Assembly (NCBI RefSeq): GCF_004570845.1 | Contig: NZ_SPQZ01000001.1 | Location: 434,001 to 498,000, forward strand | Direction of reading: 5' to 3' | Length of the DNA: 64,000 bases | DNA from: Orlajensenia leifsoniae | Lineage (GTDB): Bacteria; Actinomycetota; Actinomycetes; Actinomycetales; Microbacteriaceae | In this document: in pieces, positions 18,145-28,254 of the stretch | Layout: every line of letters begins with the position of its first letter | Numbering within the stretch: position 1 is the stretch's first letter | The notes under the pieces: generated by a model | What the model was told of the DNA's origin: nothing | The model's input: the letters and a program-made list of their open reading frames with translations, nothing else | The model's database searches: none | Program-made: the position numbers and the translations under genes

Positions 18145-19375
18145 GGCAGGTGACGCAGCCCTCGAGCTTCTCGAACTCGGAGATGTCGACGGTCACCACC
18201 CTGTAGCCCAGGTCGGAGATGAGCGCGGCGCTGACCGGGGCGGAGCCGGCCATGAGCACGGTGTCGGGTGCGAGTTCGACGACGTGGGCTCCTCCGGCCT
18301 CGGGCACGGCCACGAAGCGGTCGAAGACCGTGATGTCGTCGAGCAGCGGCGGGTAGCCGATCACGGTGCCGTCCGGCAGGGCCGTCGCAGCGCTCTTCAG
18401 GTGCAGGGCCTTCGTGAGCGGCACGGCGACGACCGTGTAGCCGAGAGGCGCGAGCAGCACGCGGAGCTGGCGGATGCCCTCGGCATTGGTGCGTGTCGAC
18501 CGGCCGACGTAGACCGTCGAACCGACCTTGAGCACGTCGCCGCCGTCCAGGGTTCCCGGCAGCTCGATGCGCTCGACCTGGACGCCCGGGATCGAGCGCA
18601 CCGACTCCTCGGCGCCGGCGATCTCGCCACGGCGGGTCTCGGACCCGGGGCTCGCGATCACGGCCACGTCGCCGAACATCACCACGGCGTCCTCGACGAA
18701 CACGGAGTCGGCCAGCTGAGGCTCGGCCGGAACCTCCACGACCTCCCAGCCCTCCGCGGTCAGGGCCGCGCAGTAGTTGTCCCACTGCTCGTCGGCGACA
18801 TCCGGGTCGATGCCCTCGCGCTCGATGTGGGTCACGATGCCCTCGGCGAGGTTCTCGGCGGGAATGCGCACGAGGGCGATCCGGCGACTCTGGCCCGACG
18901 AGCCGACGCCGTAGCCGAGCACGAGAGCGGTGATGCTGCGCCCGAGGGTGACCTCGCCGAGCGTCACCGCGAGCACGAACAACAGGTTGAAGCCGATGAG
19001 GCTCGCGAAGATCTGGCCGAGCACGGCGCCGTCGATGGCGGTTCCGCCACCGGCCACGGTGAGGATGGAGCCGAGCACGGCTCCGATGAGACCGGCGCCC
19101 AGACCTCCGGCGAGGGCGGGGAGCCACCAGCGGGTGGCGCCGAGGGCGTTGAAGATGGCCAGCAGGACGCCGGCGACGATAGTGGGCACCAGGAAGAAGT
19201 TCGCTGCCCCGGTGAGGGCCGCCGTCGCCTGCTGGCCGCCGATGAAGAACGCCAGGCTCGTGACGGCGAGGGCCACGACGACCACGACGAGCGCCGAGAG
19301 CACGCCCGCCGTGATGCGGCGTCCGAGGTCGACGGCCGGAACGGGTGGTCGGGTGGCAGCACTCGAGAAAGTCAT
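18125..19375 (-). CDS. Membrane-anchored dimethylargininase-like protein (fusion)
   Basis: A 416-residue protein of two parts. Residues about 20-155 contain four hydrophobic helices (about 22-46, 58-77, 85-110, 120-143). Residues about 160-416 are a guanidino-group-modifying enzyme of the DDAH type: IALVRIPAENLAEGIVTH, the FVEDAVVMFGD substrate region, LPGTLDGGDVL, VGRSTRTNAEGI and the C-terminal catalytic Cys in EGCVTCLSV. DDAH hydrolyses dimethylarginine to citrulline and dimethylamine. The frame is open from end to end with no stop at the junction. The start ATG at 19375 was chosen where the hydrophobic domain begins; the longer frame beyond it overlaps the neighbouring gene. It may belong with the adjacent amino-acid dehydrogenase. 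Specificity is uncertain. Confidence 0.82.
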   Translation of the reverse strand: MTFSSAATRPPVPAVDLGRRITAGVLSALVVVVVALAVTSLAFFIGGQQATAALTGAANFFLVPTIVAGVLLAIFNALGATRWWLPALAGGLGAGLIGAVLGSILTVAGGGTAIDGAVLGQIFASLIGFNLLFVLAVTLGEVTLGRSITALVLGYGVGSSGQSRRIALVRIPAENLAEGIVTHIEREGIDPDVADEQWDNYCAALTAEGWEVVEVPAEPQLADSVFVEDAVVMFGDVAVIASPGSETRRGEIAGAEESVRSIPGVQVERIELPGTLDGGDVLKVGSTVYVGRSTRTNAEGIRQLRVLLAPLGYTVVAVPLTKALHLKSAATALPDGTVIGYPPLLDDITVFDRFVAVPEAGGAHVVELAPDTVLMAGSAPVSAALISDLGYRVVTVDISEFEKLEGCVTCLSVRVR

Positions 19376-19407
19376 GACTGCGACACTACCGGCCACCCTC
19401 GCGGCGC

Positions 19408-20493
19408 TCAGGCGGCGTGCAACCGTGCCTCCGCGATGCGTTCCGCCGCCTCCAACGTCGTCGTGCCGTCGGCCGCGGACTCGCGGAAGATCTCGGTGAC
19501 GGTGTCGCCGATGGCCAGCACGCGCAGCTCGATCGCGTCGAGGTCCGCATCTCCCGTCGACGCGCCGTCCAGGTAGATCACGCCGCCGCCGTTGACGACG
19601 AAGTCCGGAGCCCAGAGGATGCCGCGGTCGGCGAGGCGCCTGGCGCCGTCGCGCGACGCCAGCTGGTTGTTCGCGGCACCGACGACTCCTCGAACCCGCA
19701 GCTCGTCGATCACGCGGCTCGACAGCGCTCCGCCCAGACCGCACGGCACGAAGAGGTCCGCGTTCACGGTGTGGGCGTCAGCCGGCTCGACCCAGTGCGC
19801 GCCCAGCTCTGCGGCGAGAGCCTTCTTCGAGGTGTCGACATCCGTCACAGTCAGACGGGCGCCACCGGCCGTCAGCGCCCGAGCGAGCCGACCGCCGACC
19901 TGGCCGAGGCCCGAGATCACGATGTGGCGTCCCGCGACGTCGCGGGACCCGTCGAGGGCGTCGAGGGTGGAGCCGATCGCGGCGAAGACTCCGGATGCCG
20001 TGGCGTCGGCAGGCTCCCCCACCCCGCCCTGCTCGGGCGGAAGGCCGCAGACGTGCGCTGTGCGCAGGGCGACGATGGCCATCAGCTCGGCGCTCGTTCC
20101 CACGTCCTCGGCGGTCATGTACGCACCGTCGAGACTTTCGACGGCGTCGCCGAGGTCGAGCATGGCCGCGTGCCGGCCCTCCTCGGTGAGCACGGTGCCG
20201 CGCGGAACGTGGATGACGGCCTTGCCACCGCCGCGCGCGAGGCCGGCGGCCGCGTTCTTCAGGGTCATGGCGGCCGAGAGCCGGAGTGCGTCGGCCAGGG
20301 CGTCCTGCCAGTCGTCGTACTGCCAGACGCGGCACCCGCCGAGCGCCTGGCCGAGGCGGGTGGAATGCACCGCCACGATGATCGTGAGCCCGGAGCGGCG
20401 ACCGGTGACGACGAGCACTCGCTCGTGGTCGAAATCGGGGACCGATGCTGCAACGTCGGGAAGGGATGCTGGTGCTGTGTCGATGAGAGTCAT
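19408..20493 (-). CDS. Leucine/valine-type amino acid dehydrogenase
   Basis: Oxidative deamination of branched-chain amino acids to 2-oxo acids with NAD+. The 361 residues show the Glu/Leu/Phe/Val dehydrogenase pattern: substrate glycine loop LGGCRVW, MTLKNAAAGLARGGGKAVI with both catalytic lysines, the catalytic Asp in AEDVGTS, the Rossmann motif GLGQVGGRLA, then CGLGGALS, and APDFVVNGGGVI near the end. The length and the GGCR motif fit leucine or valine dehydrogenase rather than glutamate dehydrogenase (about 450 residues). ATG start with AAGGAGAATC upstream. It is on the same strand as the DDAH-like gene, 32 bases apart. Confidence 0.9.
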   Translation of the reverse strand: MTLIDTAPASLPDVAASVPDFDHERVLVVTGRRSGLTIIVAVHSTRLGQALGGCRVWQYDDWQDALADALRLSAAMTLKNAAAGLARGGGKAVIHVPRGTVLTEEGRHAAMLDLGDAVESLDGAYMTAEDVGTSAELMAIVALRTAHVCGLPPEQGGVGEPADATASGVFAAIGSTLDALDGSRDVAGRHIVISGLGQVGGRLARALTAGGARLTVTDVDTSKKALAAELGAHWVEPADAHTVNADLFVPCGLGGALSSRVIDELRVRGVVGAANNQLASRDGARRLADRGILWAPDFVVNGGGVIYLDGASTGDADLDAIELRVLAIGDTVTEIFRESAADGTTTLEAAERIAEARLHAA

Positions 20494-20531
20494 CGTTGAT
20501 TCTCCTTGAGGATCTGCTTCGTGGGCAGGGT

Positions 20532-20556
20532 GAGCGGCACGGGGTGTGTGCCGCTC
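20532..20556 (-). terminator. Putative terminator after purH
   Basis: Perfect 9-bp inverted repeat (GAGCGGCAC/GTGCCGCTC) with a 7-base loop, 50 bases past the purH stop on the minus strand. There is no U-tract. It could equally act in the leader of the dehydrogenase gene starting at 20493. Confidence 0.45.
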
Positions 20557-20605
20557 TCAAGGATACGCGCGGGGCCGCCCTCGGGCGAGGAGGACGACGA
20601 GTCCG

Positions 20606-22207
20606 TCAGTGGAAGAAGTGGCGCTCTCCGGTGAAGTACATGGTGACGCCGGCGGCCGTCGCCGCGGCGATGACCTCGTCGTCGCGGATGCTGCCCCCGG
20701 GCTGCACGATGGCCGTGACACCGGCGTCGATCAGGATCTGGGCGCCGTCGGCGAACGGGAAGAACGCGTCGGAGGCAGCCACGGATCCGGCTGCGCGGTC
20801 ACCGGCACGGGTCACGGCGAGCTGGCAGGAGTCGACGCGGTTGACCTGCCCCATGCCGACGCCGACGGATGCCCCTCCCGCTGCGAGCAGGATGGCGTTC
20901 GACTTGACGGCCCGGCAGGCACGCCACGCGAACTCGAGGTCGGCGCGGGTGGCGTCGTCGACGGGCTCACCGGCGGCGAGGGTCCACTCCTCGAACGGGG
21001 CGAAGTGCGTGTCGGCCTGCTGCAGCAGCAGTCCTCCCGAGATCTGGCGCAGCTCGATCCCGCTGCGCGTGTAGTCGGCGGGGAGCTCGAGCAGGCGGAT
21101 GTTCTTCTTCGCCGTCAGCAGTTCGAGCGCCTCCGGCTCGAAGCCCGGCGCGATGAGCACCTCGGTGAAGATGCCGGCTACGGTCTCGGCCATGGCCCGG
21201 GTCACGACGCGGTTGGCGGCGATCACGCCGCCGAAGGCCGACACGGGGTCGCAGGCGTGGGCGCGTTCGTGGGCCGAGGCGATGGCGTCAGCGGCATCCG
21301 GAGCAGCCACGGCGATGCCGCAGGGGTTCGCGTGCTTGATGATGGCCACGGCAGGCTCGGTGAAGTCGAAGGCCGCTCGCAGCGCGGCGTCGGCGTCGAC
21401 GTAGTTGTTGTACGACATCTCCTTGCCGTGCAGCTGGCGCGACTGGGCGATGCCGCCGCCCTCGCGGTTGGCGTACAGCGCCGCCGACTGGTGCGAGTTC
21501 TCGCCGTAGCGCAGCGACTGCTGACGCGTCCAGGTGCCGCCGAGCCAGCCCGGGAAACCCGTGCCGTCGTCGTCGGGCGCGACGACGTTGCCGATCCAGG
21601 AGGCGACGTTGACGTCGTAGCTCGCCGTGTGGCGGAAGGCCTCTGCTCCGAGAGCCTGACGCTGGGCGAGGGTGGTTCCCCCGGCCTCGAGGGCGGCGAC
21701 GACCTGCGGGTAGCGTGCCGGGTCGACGACGATCGCGACGTTCGCGTGGTTCTTCGCCGAGGCACGCACCATGGCGGGCCCGCCGATGTCGATCTGCTCG
21801 ACGATGTCGGACGCCGGGGCACCCGATGCAACGGTCTGCACGAACGGGTACAGGTTCACCACGACCAGCTCGAACGGCGCGATGCCGAGCTCGAGCAGCT
21901 GCGCCTCGTGCGACTCCAGCCGGAGGTCGGCGAGGAGGCCGGCGTGCACGGCGGGGTGCAGAGTCTTGACGCGGCCGTCGAGGGCCTCGGCGAAACCCGT
22001 CACACTGGCGACATCCGTCACCGCGAAGCCGGCATCCCGGATGGTCGACGCCGTCGACCCGGTGGAGACGATCTCGACCCCGGATGCCGAGAGGGCGCCC
22101 GCGAGCTCGAGGAGCCCGGTCTTGTCGCTCACGGAGATGAGGGCGCGACGGATGGGAACGACATCGCGGTCGCGGTAGAGGCTGGGGTCGTGGCTGGGGC
22201 CGCTCAT
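20606..22207 (-). CDS. purH: Bifunctional AICAR formyltransferase/IMP cyclohydrolase
   Basis: Last two steps of de novo IMP synthesis. 533 residues, the usual length. The N-terminal MGS-like IMP cyclohydrolase domain (about 18-165) carries [18 protein letters not shown] and [14 protein letters not shown]. The transformylase domain shows LRYGENSHQ, the [12 protein letters not shown] region, KHANPCGIA, and the C-terminal [13 protein letters not shown]. Its ATG overlaps the purN stop by 4 bases, so purN-purH is one translationally coupled unit. As I recall, the order perM-purN-purH is also found in mycobacteria. Confidence 0.98.
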   Translation of the reverse strand: MSGPSHDPSLYRDRDVVPIRRALISVSDKTGLLELAGALSASGVEIVSTGSTASTIRDAGFAVTDVASVTGFAEALDGRVKTLHPAVHAGLLADLRLESHEAQLLELGIAPFELVVVNLYPFVQTVASGAPASDIVEQIDIGGPAMVRASAKNHANVAIVVDPARYPQVVAALEAGGTTLAQRQALGAEAFRHTASYDVNVASWIGNVVAPDDDGTGFPGWLGGTWTRQQSLRYGENSHQSAALYANREGGGIAQSRQLHGKEMSYNNYVDADAALRAAFDFTEPAVAIIKHANPCGIAVAAPDAADAIASAHERAHACDPVSAFGGVIAANRVVTRAMAETVAGIFTEVLIAPGFEPEALELLTAKKNIRLLELPADYTRSGIELRQISGGLLLQQADTHFAPFEEWTLAAGEPVDDATRADLEFAWRACRAVKSNAILLAAGGASVGVGMGQVNRVDSCQLAVTRAGDRAAGSVAASDAFFPFADGAQILIDAGVTAIVQPGGSIRDDEVIAAATAAGVTMYFTGERHFFH

Positions 22208-22803
22208 GATCGGGAGAGTTCCTTCAAATCGACGTGTCCGTTGGCGATGTCGAGAACGGCCTCGATGAGGAGGCGGCGCTCGACGGGCTTGATGCGATCG
22301 TGCAGCGACGACTCGGTGTCGCCGACGTGGATCGGCACCCGCTCCTGCGCGATGATCGGTCCGCCGTCGACGCTGTTGTCGACGACGATGAGACTGGCTC
22401 CGGTCTCGGAGGCGCCGGCGGCGAGCGCGTCACGCACTCCGTGCGCGCCCGGGAACTCCGGCAGGTAGGCGGGGTGCGTGTTGATGAGGTTCGGCGAGAG
22501 CGCGGCGACGACGCGCGGTGGCAGCAGCCGCATCATGCCGCTCAGGACGACGAGGTCGGGGCCCCAGGCCCGGATCTGCTCGAGCAGGGCATCACCCCAG
22601 GTCTCGCGATCGGGGTAGGCGGGGTAGGCGACCGTGAAGGTCGGGATGCCGTACTCCTCGCCCAGCGAGAGCCCGACGGCATCGCGGTCGGCGCCGATCG
22701 CCACCACCCGGGCGGGGAACTCGGCATCCTGCGACGCCTCGAGCAGGGCGCGGAGGTTCGACCCCCCTCCGGAGATCAGGACCACGAGCGAAAGCACGTC
22801 CAC
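22204..22803 (-). CDS. purN: Phosphoribosylglycinamide formyltransferase
   Basis: Transfers formyl from 10-formyl-THF to GAR in purine synthesis. 199 residues from the GTG at 22803 ([20 protein letters not shown]). The phosphate loop ISGGGSN, the [15 protein letters not shown] motif with catalytic Asn and His, and the [10 protein letters not shown] region with catalytic Asp are all present. A longer open frame upstream runs through a tandem repeat and is not protein-like, hence the internal GTG start; a second GTG two codons later is also possible. Coupled to purH. Confidence 0.95.
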   Translation of the reverse strand: MDVLSLVVLISGGGSNLRALLEASQDAEFPARVVAIGADRDAVGLSLGEEYGIPTFTVAYPAYPDRETWGDALLEQIRAWGPDLVVLSGMMRLLPPRVVAALSPNLINTHPAYLPEFPGAHGVRDALAAGASETGASLIVVDNSVDGGPIIAQERVPIHVGDTESSLHDRIKPVERRLLIEAVLDIANGHVDLKELSRS

Positions 22804-22811
22804 GAGCCTAC

Positions 22812-22930
22812 CGGAGCAGCGGATGCGCCCCCGACGCGGGCGGCCATGCTCAACCGCGCACCGAGACGTGTCCACGATCGGAGCAGCGGATGCGCCCCCG
22901 ACGCGGGCGGCCATGCTCAAGCGCGCACCG
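22812..22930. repeat. Tandem 52-bp direct repeat upstream of purN
   Basis: Bases 22812-22863 are repeated at 22879-22930 with a single mismatch (51 of 52), separated by 15 bases (period 67). The unit starts CGGAGCAGCGGATGCGCCCC and ends GCGCACCG. It fills most of the gap between perM and purN. The near identity indicates a recent local duplication. Whether it carries a promoter or binding site for purN is not clear from sequence. Confidence 0.9.
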
Positions 22931-22968
22931 CCCGGGCCCTGCTCAGGTGCGGCTCAATGGCGCACGAC

Positions 22969-24228
22969 TCAGTCGCGCACCGGCTCGTCCGAACGCAGCT
23001 CGGCGACGGCCCGCTCGTCGGCGGAGCCCCGCCAGCCGGCAGCCAGCATGGCGAGCACGGCGGGAACCGCGATCTCGGCGGCAGCGAGAAGGCCGACCAG
23101 CCACGGGTCGGGGCCGACAGCGGCGAGTCGACCTGGCCCGATCGCCCCACCCGACCACCAGGCGAGCAGCCCGAGGGCGAGCCCGGCCAGGATGCCGATG
23201 CCCGCTCCGACGCCCGCCAGGTGGAGACTCGTCGCCGAGGACGGCAGCCGCCGGTGGGCGAGCCACCCGGCCAGCACTCCGAAGGCGATCGGCACGAGCA
23301 CACCGAGCACGCCGATCGCGGGCTCGCCCTGCGGGAGCGCGCCGAGCACCGGAAGCCCGGGCACGGCACCGAGCACGGTCCCGCCCGGGGCGACGCTCGT
23401 GCCGGTGCCGATGAGGAAGCCGGGACCGATCAGCCACGCGGCGGCCCAGATCACCAGGTTGGGAAGGAGCGCCAGCTGCAGCAGCGTGATGGCGACGCCG
23501 CCCAGGATGCCGGCCTGCAGGCTCTCGTAGAGCGCCGTGATCGTGGCGTAGTGGGTCACGAGCATCACGGCGACGACGACGGCGGAGATACCGATGATGC
23601 CGGCGACGGCGACGGTTGCTCCACGGACCGCTGCGTCGATGCCGGTACGCACCATCGTCGGCCACTGCATGACCGCCGCCCGCAGCCGGACCGCCGTGGC
23701 ATCACGCCGCCCGACGGGGCCGCGCTGCGACTCCCACTCGGACGCAGCCAGCATCGCGGTGACGTAGATCAGGGTCGGGAGCACGAAGGCCTGAACGGGC
23801 GCGGGCCTCGCGACGGCTGCGGTGGCGGTGAGGACCAGGAGGGCAGTGAGCACGGCGAAGGTGACGGCGGCGACGACGACCCCGAGCATCCGGTCCCCGC
23901 TGATCACGGCGCGCCGACCGACACGGAGCCCGCTCAGCACCGTGATGAGGGCGAAGCCGAGCAGGGCGATGGAGATCGTGAACGGCTGGGCGGCATCCGG
24001 CAGCCCTGTGGTCACGGCCACGGCCTCGGGCAGACGGACTGTGAGGTCGACCCCGTGCCCGACGAGCCAGAGATCGACCGAGCCACGCCAGAACGGAAGC
24101 CAGTCCGACGCCATGCGGAGGGTCGTGGCCCACAGGATCGTGAGCGGGACGAGCGGAATGCCGATCCCGACGGCGACGACGACGAGCGCCTCGAGAGCGG
24201 CGATCAGAGCAGTCGTTATGCGGTTCAT
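22969..24228 (-). CDS. perM: PerM-like cell division membrane protein (DUF6350)
   Basis: A 419-residue polytopic protein with about nine or ten hydrophobic helices spread over its length, starting at about 5-30 (ALIAALEALVVVAVGIGIP). The composition, length and position directly upstream of purN-purH match the actinobacterial DUF6350/PerM family. In Mycobacterium tuberculosis PerM (Rv0955) is needed for division under low magnesium and during chronic infection. No catalytic motif is visible. The assignment rests on membrane topology and conserved gene order more than on specific motifs. Confidence 0.75.
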   Translation of the reverse strand: MNRITTALIAALEALVVVAVGIGIPLVPLTILWATTLRMASDWLPFWRGSVDLWLVGHGVDLTVRLPEAVAVTTGLPDAAQPFTISIALLGFALITVLSGLRVGRRAVISGDRMLGVVVAAVTFAVLTALLVLTATAAVARPAPVQAFVLPTLIYVTAMLAASEWESQRGPVGRRDATAVRLRAAVMQWPTMVRTGIDAAVRGATVAVAGIIGISAVVVAVMLVTHYATITALYESLQAGILGGVAITLLQLALLPNLVIWAAAWLIGPGFLIGTGTSVAPGGTVLGAVPGLPVLGALPQGEPAIGVLGVLVPIAFGVLAGWLAHRRLPSSATSLHLAGVGAGIGILAGLALGLLAWWSGGAIGPGRLAAVGPDPWLVGLLAAAEIAVPAVLAMLAAGWRGSADERAVAELRSDEPVRD

Positions 24229-24261
24229 CCGTCAGGGACTCTACCTGCCGGATGCCCGCCC

Positions 24262-25833
24262 TCAGGCGACGACGACCGGGGTGTCTTCGTCAGCCTCCTC
24301 GGGCACTGTCACGACAGGGCGCTGGAGAAGCTCGCTGATGCCGAGCAGGACGATGGCGATGACGGCCGTCCAGATGATCAGTGCCGGCGAGAGCGGCCGC
24401 ACGAACAGCACGACGGCGGCCGCGATCACGGCGATCAGCACTCGGACGACGACGCGCTGCCGGTAGAGCCACTGGCCGAAGCGACCGGTGGTCACCCCGC
24501 GTTCCTCTCCGGCGGTGCGCACCCAGGCGACCCAACCCAGGAAGAGCGCGCGCAGCTTCACCGCAGGGCGGTAGGAGGACGCCAGCCAGCCGACAACGGC
24601 CACGGTCACCGCGAGCACCGTCACCGCTGTGATCGTCGCCGAGATGAACGTCAGCACCTGGTCGTAGATGACGCCGGCGGCGGAGGCGGACATGATCGCA
24701 GGCGCGAGGTTGGCGATGGTGACGATGCGCCCGACGCCGAGGCCGGCGGCGAGCAGGATCATCACCACGGCCAGGCCGATGCTGGCGCCGAGCAGGGCGA
24801 CGATGCGACGACGCGCGACGATGACGCCGGCGATCAGGAAGGCGATCGCGACCCAGGGCAGCCAGATCCCGACGCCCACGGCGACGCCGTAGAGCGACTG
24901 AGCGAGGACGGCCTGATCCGACTGGGCGATCACGATGGTCTTGTCGATCGTCGGGATCTGCGCGGCGAACCCGATGCCCTTGTTCACCAGGACCTTCTTG
25001 ACCTCCTCGATGATCGGGGCCAGTTGCACGCCGATCTGGCCTTGGGCGTCGATGCCGATGGCTGCGTTCTCGTCGCCGTTCAGGGTGGCGAGCACCTGAG
25101 TGTGAGTGACGGTCAGGGCCTGGGTCCAGATGGCGGAGAAGGCATCGGATTCGACGAACCTCGTCACGGCGTCCTGGATGAGCGACTGGACGCCGGCGGC
25201 GGCCGGAGCCCGCAGGAGATCGAGCGCGGCGGAGGCCTTCGGGCCCAGGCCGAGCTCCTGTACGCCATCGAAAAGCGAATCGGTGAGCCCTTCGACGTCG
25301 ACCTTCTCGTTGATGGCGAGTACGACCTGGTCCGTGACCAGTTCCTGGACGGCCGGGTCGTCCGCGAGCGGGGCGAACGTGGCCACGAAGGTCTCCGTGC
25401 TCGAGAGCTGGTTCTTCGCCCAGCTCGCGATGACAGCGGTCGGGGCGAGGATCAGCCCGATCACGATGAGGAACGCCGACAGCACCGCCCACCAACGGCT
25501 CGTGCGCGGACGCCGAGTGCGCGCGGGCGGCGGGGACGTGTCGTCCAGCGGGGTGATCGGCACGGTCTCGGCTGCGCTCCGGGCGGCCTCGAGCTCGGCA
25601 CGCAGCGCGGCGTTCTCGGCAGCGAGTGCCGCTGCAGCCTCGGCCTGCTCCCGTCGCTGCTCCTCGGCCTCCAGGGCCAGGGCCGACGCGGTCTCCTCCT
25701 GCTGCAGCCTGAGCTCCTCCGACTCGACGTCGAGAGCGCCATCCGCCTCGCCCTGCTTCAGACGAAGCTCCGCGTTCTCCGCTGCGAGCAGTTCGAGCTG
25801 CCGCTGCAGCTCTGCATTCGACAACCGCGCCAT
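24262..25833 (-). CDS. Membrane protein with N-terminal coiled coil
   Basis: A 523-residue protein. Residues about 5-90 are a long heptad-rich coiled coil (repeated L/A..E..LR, for example LQRQLELLAAENAELRLKQ). A basic Pro-rich linker follows (about 98-112), then a hydrophobic helix (about 115-138), an extracytoplasmic region (about 140-310) and further helices at about 318-340, 345-370, 375-395, 405-430, 475-495 and 498-515. I do not recognise an enzymatic motif. It sits between sucD and perM, the place held by the septal protein Rv0954 in mycobacteria, so a role in envelope or division is suggested by position only. Confidence 0.7.
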   Translation of the reverse strand: MARLSNAELQRQLELLAAENAELRLKQGEADGALDVESEELRLQQEETASALALEAEEQRREQAEAAAALAAENAALRAELEAARSAAETVPITPLDDTSPPPARTRRPRTSRWWAVLSAFLIVIGLILAPTAVIASWAKNQLSSTETFVATFAPLADDPAVQELVTDQVVLAINEKVDVEGLTDSLFDGVQELGLGPKASAALDLLRAPAAAGVQSLIQDAVTRFVESDAFSAIWTQALTVTHTQVLATLNGDENAAIGIDAQGQIGVQLAPIIEEVKKVLVNKGIGFAAQIPTIDKTIVIAQSDQAVLAQSLYGVAVGVGIWLPWVAIAFLIAGVIVARRRIVALLGASIGLAVVMILLAAGLGVGRIVTIANLAPAIMSASAAGVIYDQVLTFISATITAVTVLAVTVAVVGWLASSYRPAVKLRALFLGWVAWVRTAGEERGVTTGRFGQWLYRQRVVVRVLIAVIAAAVVLFVRPLSPALIIWTAVIAIVLLGISELLQRPVVTVPEEADEDTPVVVA

Positions 25834-25935
25834 GAGCCCAACCTCTCTTCACGTGTTGGGGCCACAGTATCGCCATGGCACGCCGCGGCACAGGGTTGTG
25901 GTGCAAACGGCTCCGAATGATGCTGCCGCAACGAC

Positions 25936-25966
25936 AGCGGGGCCCACCGTCCCGGTGAGCCCCGCT
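25936..25966 (-). terminator. Terminator after sucD
   Basis: Inverted repeat AGCGGGGC/GCCCCGCT with an inner ACCG/CGGT stem, 17 bases past the sucD stop on the minus strand. On the plus strand the stem is followed by TTTT, but no plus-strand gene lies upstream of it, so termination of sucCD is the likely role. Confidence 0.75.
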
Positions 25967-25982
25967 TTTCGTCCTGGTCGTC

Positions 25983-26870
<888 letters not shown>

Positions 26871-26898
26871 GTCTTTGAATCCTGTCCTTGTCCGTGGC

Positions 26899-28068
26899 CT
26901 ACGCGGCGGCGTTCGCGAGCTCGGCGGCCTTGTCGGCGCCCTCGTCCATGGTGGCGGCGAGGGTGACGAGCGGGTGGTTGTAGTCGGTGAGGATGCGGCG
27001 ACCCTCTTCGACGTTGTTGCCGTCGAGGCGCACGACGAGCGGCTTGTTGGCGTGCTCGCCGAGGGTCTCGAGGGCTCCGACGATGCCGTTGGCCACCGCG
27101 TCGCAGGCGGTGATGCCGCCGAAGACGTTCACGAAGACGCTCTTGACCTGCTCGTCGCCGAGGATGACGTCGAGACCGGCTGCCATGACGGCGGCGGATG
27201 CTCCACCACCGATGTCGAGGAAGTTGGCGGGCTTCACTCCGCCGTGGTTCTCGCCGGCGTAGGCGACGACGTCGAGCGTCGACATGACGAGCCCGGCACC
27301 GTTTCCGATGACTCCGACCTGGCCGTCGAGCTTGACGTAGTTGAGGTCGGACTCCTTGGCCTTCGCTTCGAGCGGGTCAGCGGCAGCGGCATCCTCGAGC
27401 TCGGCGTGGTTCGGGTGACGGAAGTCGGCGTTCTCGTCGAGCGTGACCTTGCCGTCGAGCGCGATGATGTCGCCGTCCTCGGTGAGCACGAGCGGGTTCA
27501 CCTCGACGAGGGTGGCGTCCTCGCCGGTGTACACCTCGTAGAGCTTCACGAAGACGGGTGCGACCTTGTCGACCAGCTCGGCCGGGAACTTCGCGGCGAC
27601 GGCGATCTCCTTGGCGGTCTCGAGGTCGAGGCCCGTTCCGGGGTTCACCTCGATGCGTGCGAGCGCCTCGGGCTTCTCGACGGCGAGGATCTCGATCTCC
27701 ATGCCGCCCTCGAAGCTCGTGAGCGAGAGGTAGGAGCGGTTGGCCCGGTCGAGCAGCACGGAGAAGTAGTACTCCTGAGCGATGCGTGCACCACCGGCGA
27801 CCATGACGCGATTGACGACGTGGCCCTTGATGTCGAGGCCGAGGATGGCCTGAGCGGCCTCGTAGGCCTCATCGGGGTTCTTGGCGACCTTGACGCCGCC
27901 GGCCTTGCCGCGGCCTCCGACCTTGACCTGCGCCTTGACGACGACGACGCCGCCCAGCTTCTCGGCCGCGGCCCGCACCTCGTCGGCGGTGTCCGCGACG
28001 ATGCCCGGAAGAACCGGGACACCGTACTGTTCGAACAGGTCTCTGGCCTGGTACTCGTAAAGATCCAC
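26899..28068 (-). CDS. sucC: Succinyl-CoA synthetase, beta subunit
   Basis: ADP/GDP-binding partner of SucD in the TCA cycle. 389 residues from the GTG at 28068, giving the standard start [18 protein letters not shown]. The track of an earlier TTG at 28083 adds five residues not seen in the family, and GGAAG lies eight bases before the GTG. An ATP-grasp domain ([15 protein letters not shown]) and the ligase domain ([24 protein letters not shown]) are visible. The upstream region carries the 22-bp palindrome shared with icd. Confidence 0.97.
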   Translation of the reverse strand: MDLYEYQARDLFEQYGVPVLPGIVADTADEVRAAAEKLGGVVVVKAQVKVGGRGKAGGVKVAKNPDEAYEAAQAILGLDIKGHVVNRVMVAGGARIAQEYYFSVLLDRANRSYLSLTSFEGGMEIEILAVEKPEALARIEVNPGTGLDLETAKEIAVAAKFPAELVDKVAPVFVKLYEVYTGEDATLVEVNPLVLTEDGDIIALDGKVTLDENADFRHPNHAELEDAAAADPLEAKAKESDLNYVKLDGQVGVIGNGAGLVMSTLDVVAYAGENHGGVKPANFLDIGGGASAAVMAAGLDVILGDEQVKSVFVNVFGGITACDAVANGIVGALETLGEHANKPLVVRLDGNNVEEGRRILTDYNHPLVTLAATMDEGADKAAELANAAA

Positions 28069-28147
28069 GTGCGTGACTTCCAATCCGCATTGAGCGCGCG
28101 GCGCTGGCTTTTCAGGGGATGTGTTCCGTGACCCGAGTCCGCGCGAT

Positions 28148-28169
28148 TACCTCGACATCAAGACAGTTT
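28148..28169. promoter_or_regulatory. Palindromic operator candidate upstream of sucC
   Basis: Contains CTCGACATCAAGACAGTTT, identical to the element upstream of icd (873-894) except for one base in the 22-base alignment. It lies 80 bases ahead of the sucC start, in the same orientation relative to the gene as at icd. It probably binds a regulator acting on TCA-cycle genes. Confidence 0.6.
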
Positions 28170-28254
28170 CGGGCCATCTGAAAGCCTACCCCTCCTGATC
28201 GGGTGGCCAGAACGCTCCAGACCGGGCTGGCTTCCCCGCCGTCGCGATGCTTCC

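Noticed and set aside
22804-22920. Longer purN start giving 238 residues
   Set aside because: It translates the tandem repeat; family proteins start just before the ISGGGSN loop.
22234-25920. 1228-residue open frame on the plus strand
   Set aside because: Asp/Glu/Arg/Gly/His-rich, antisense to purN, perM and the coiled-coil membrane protein; no domain character.
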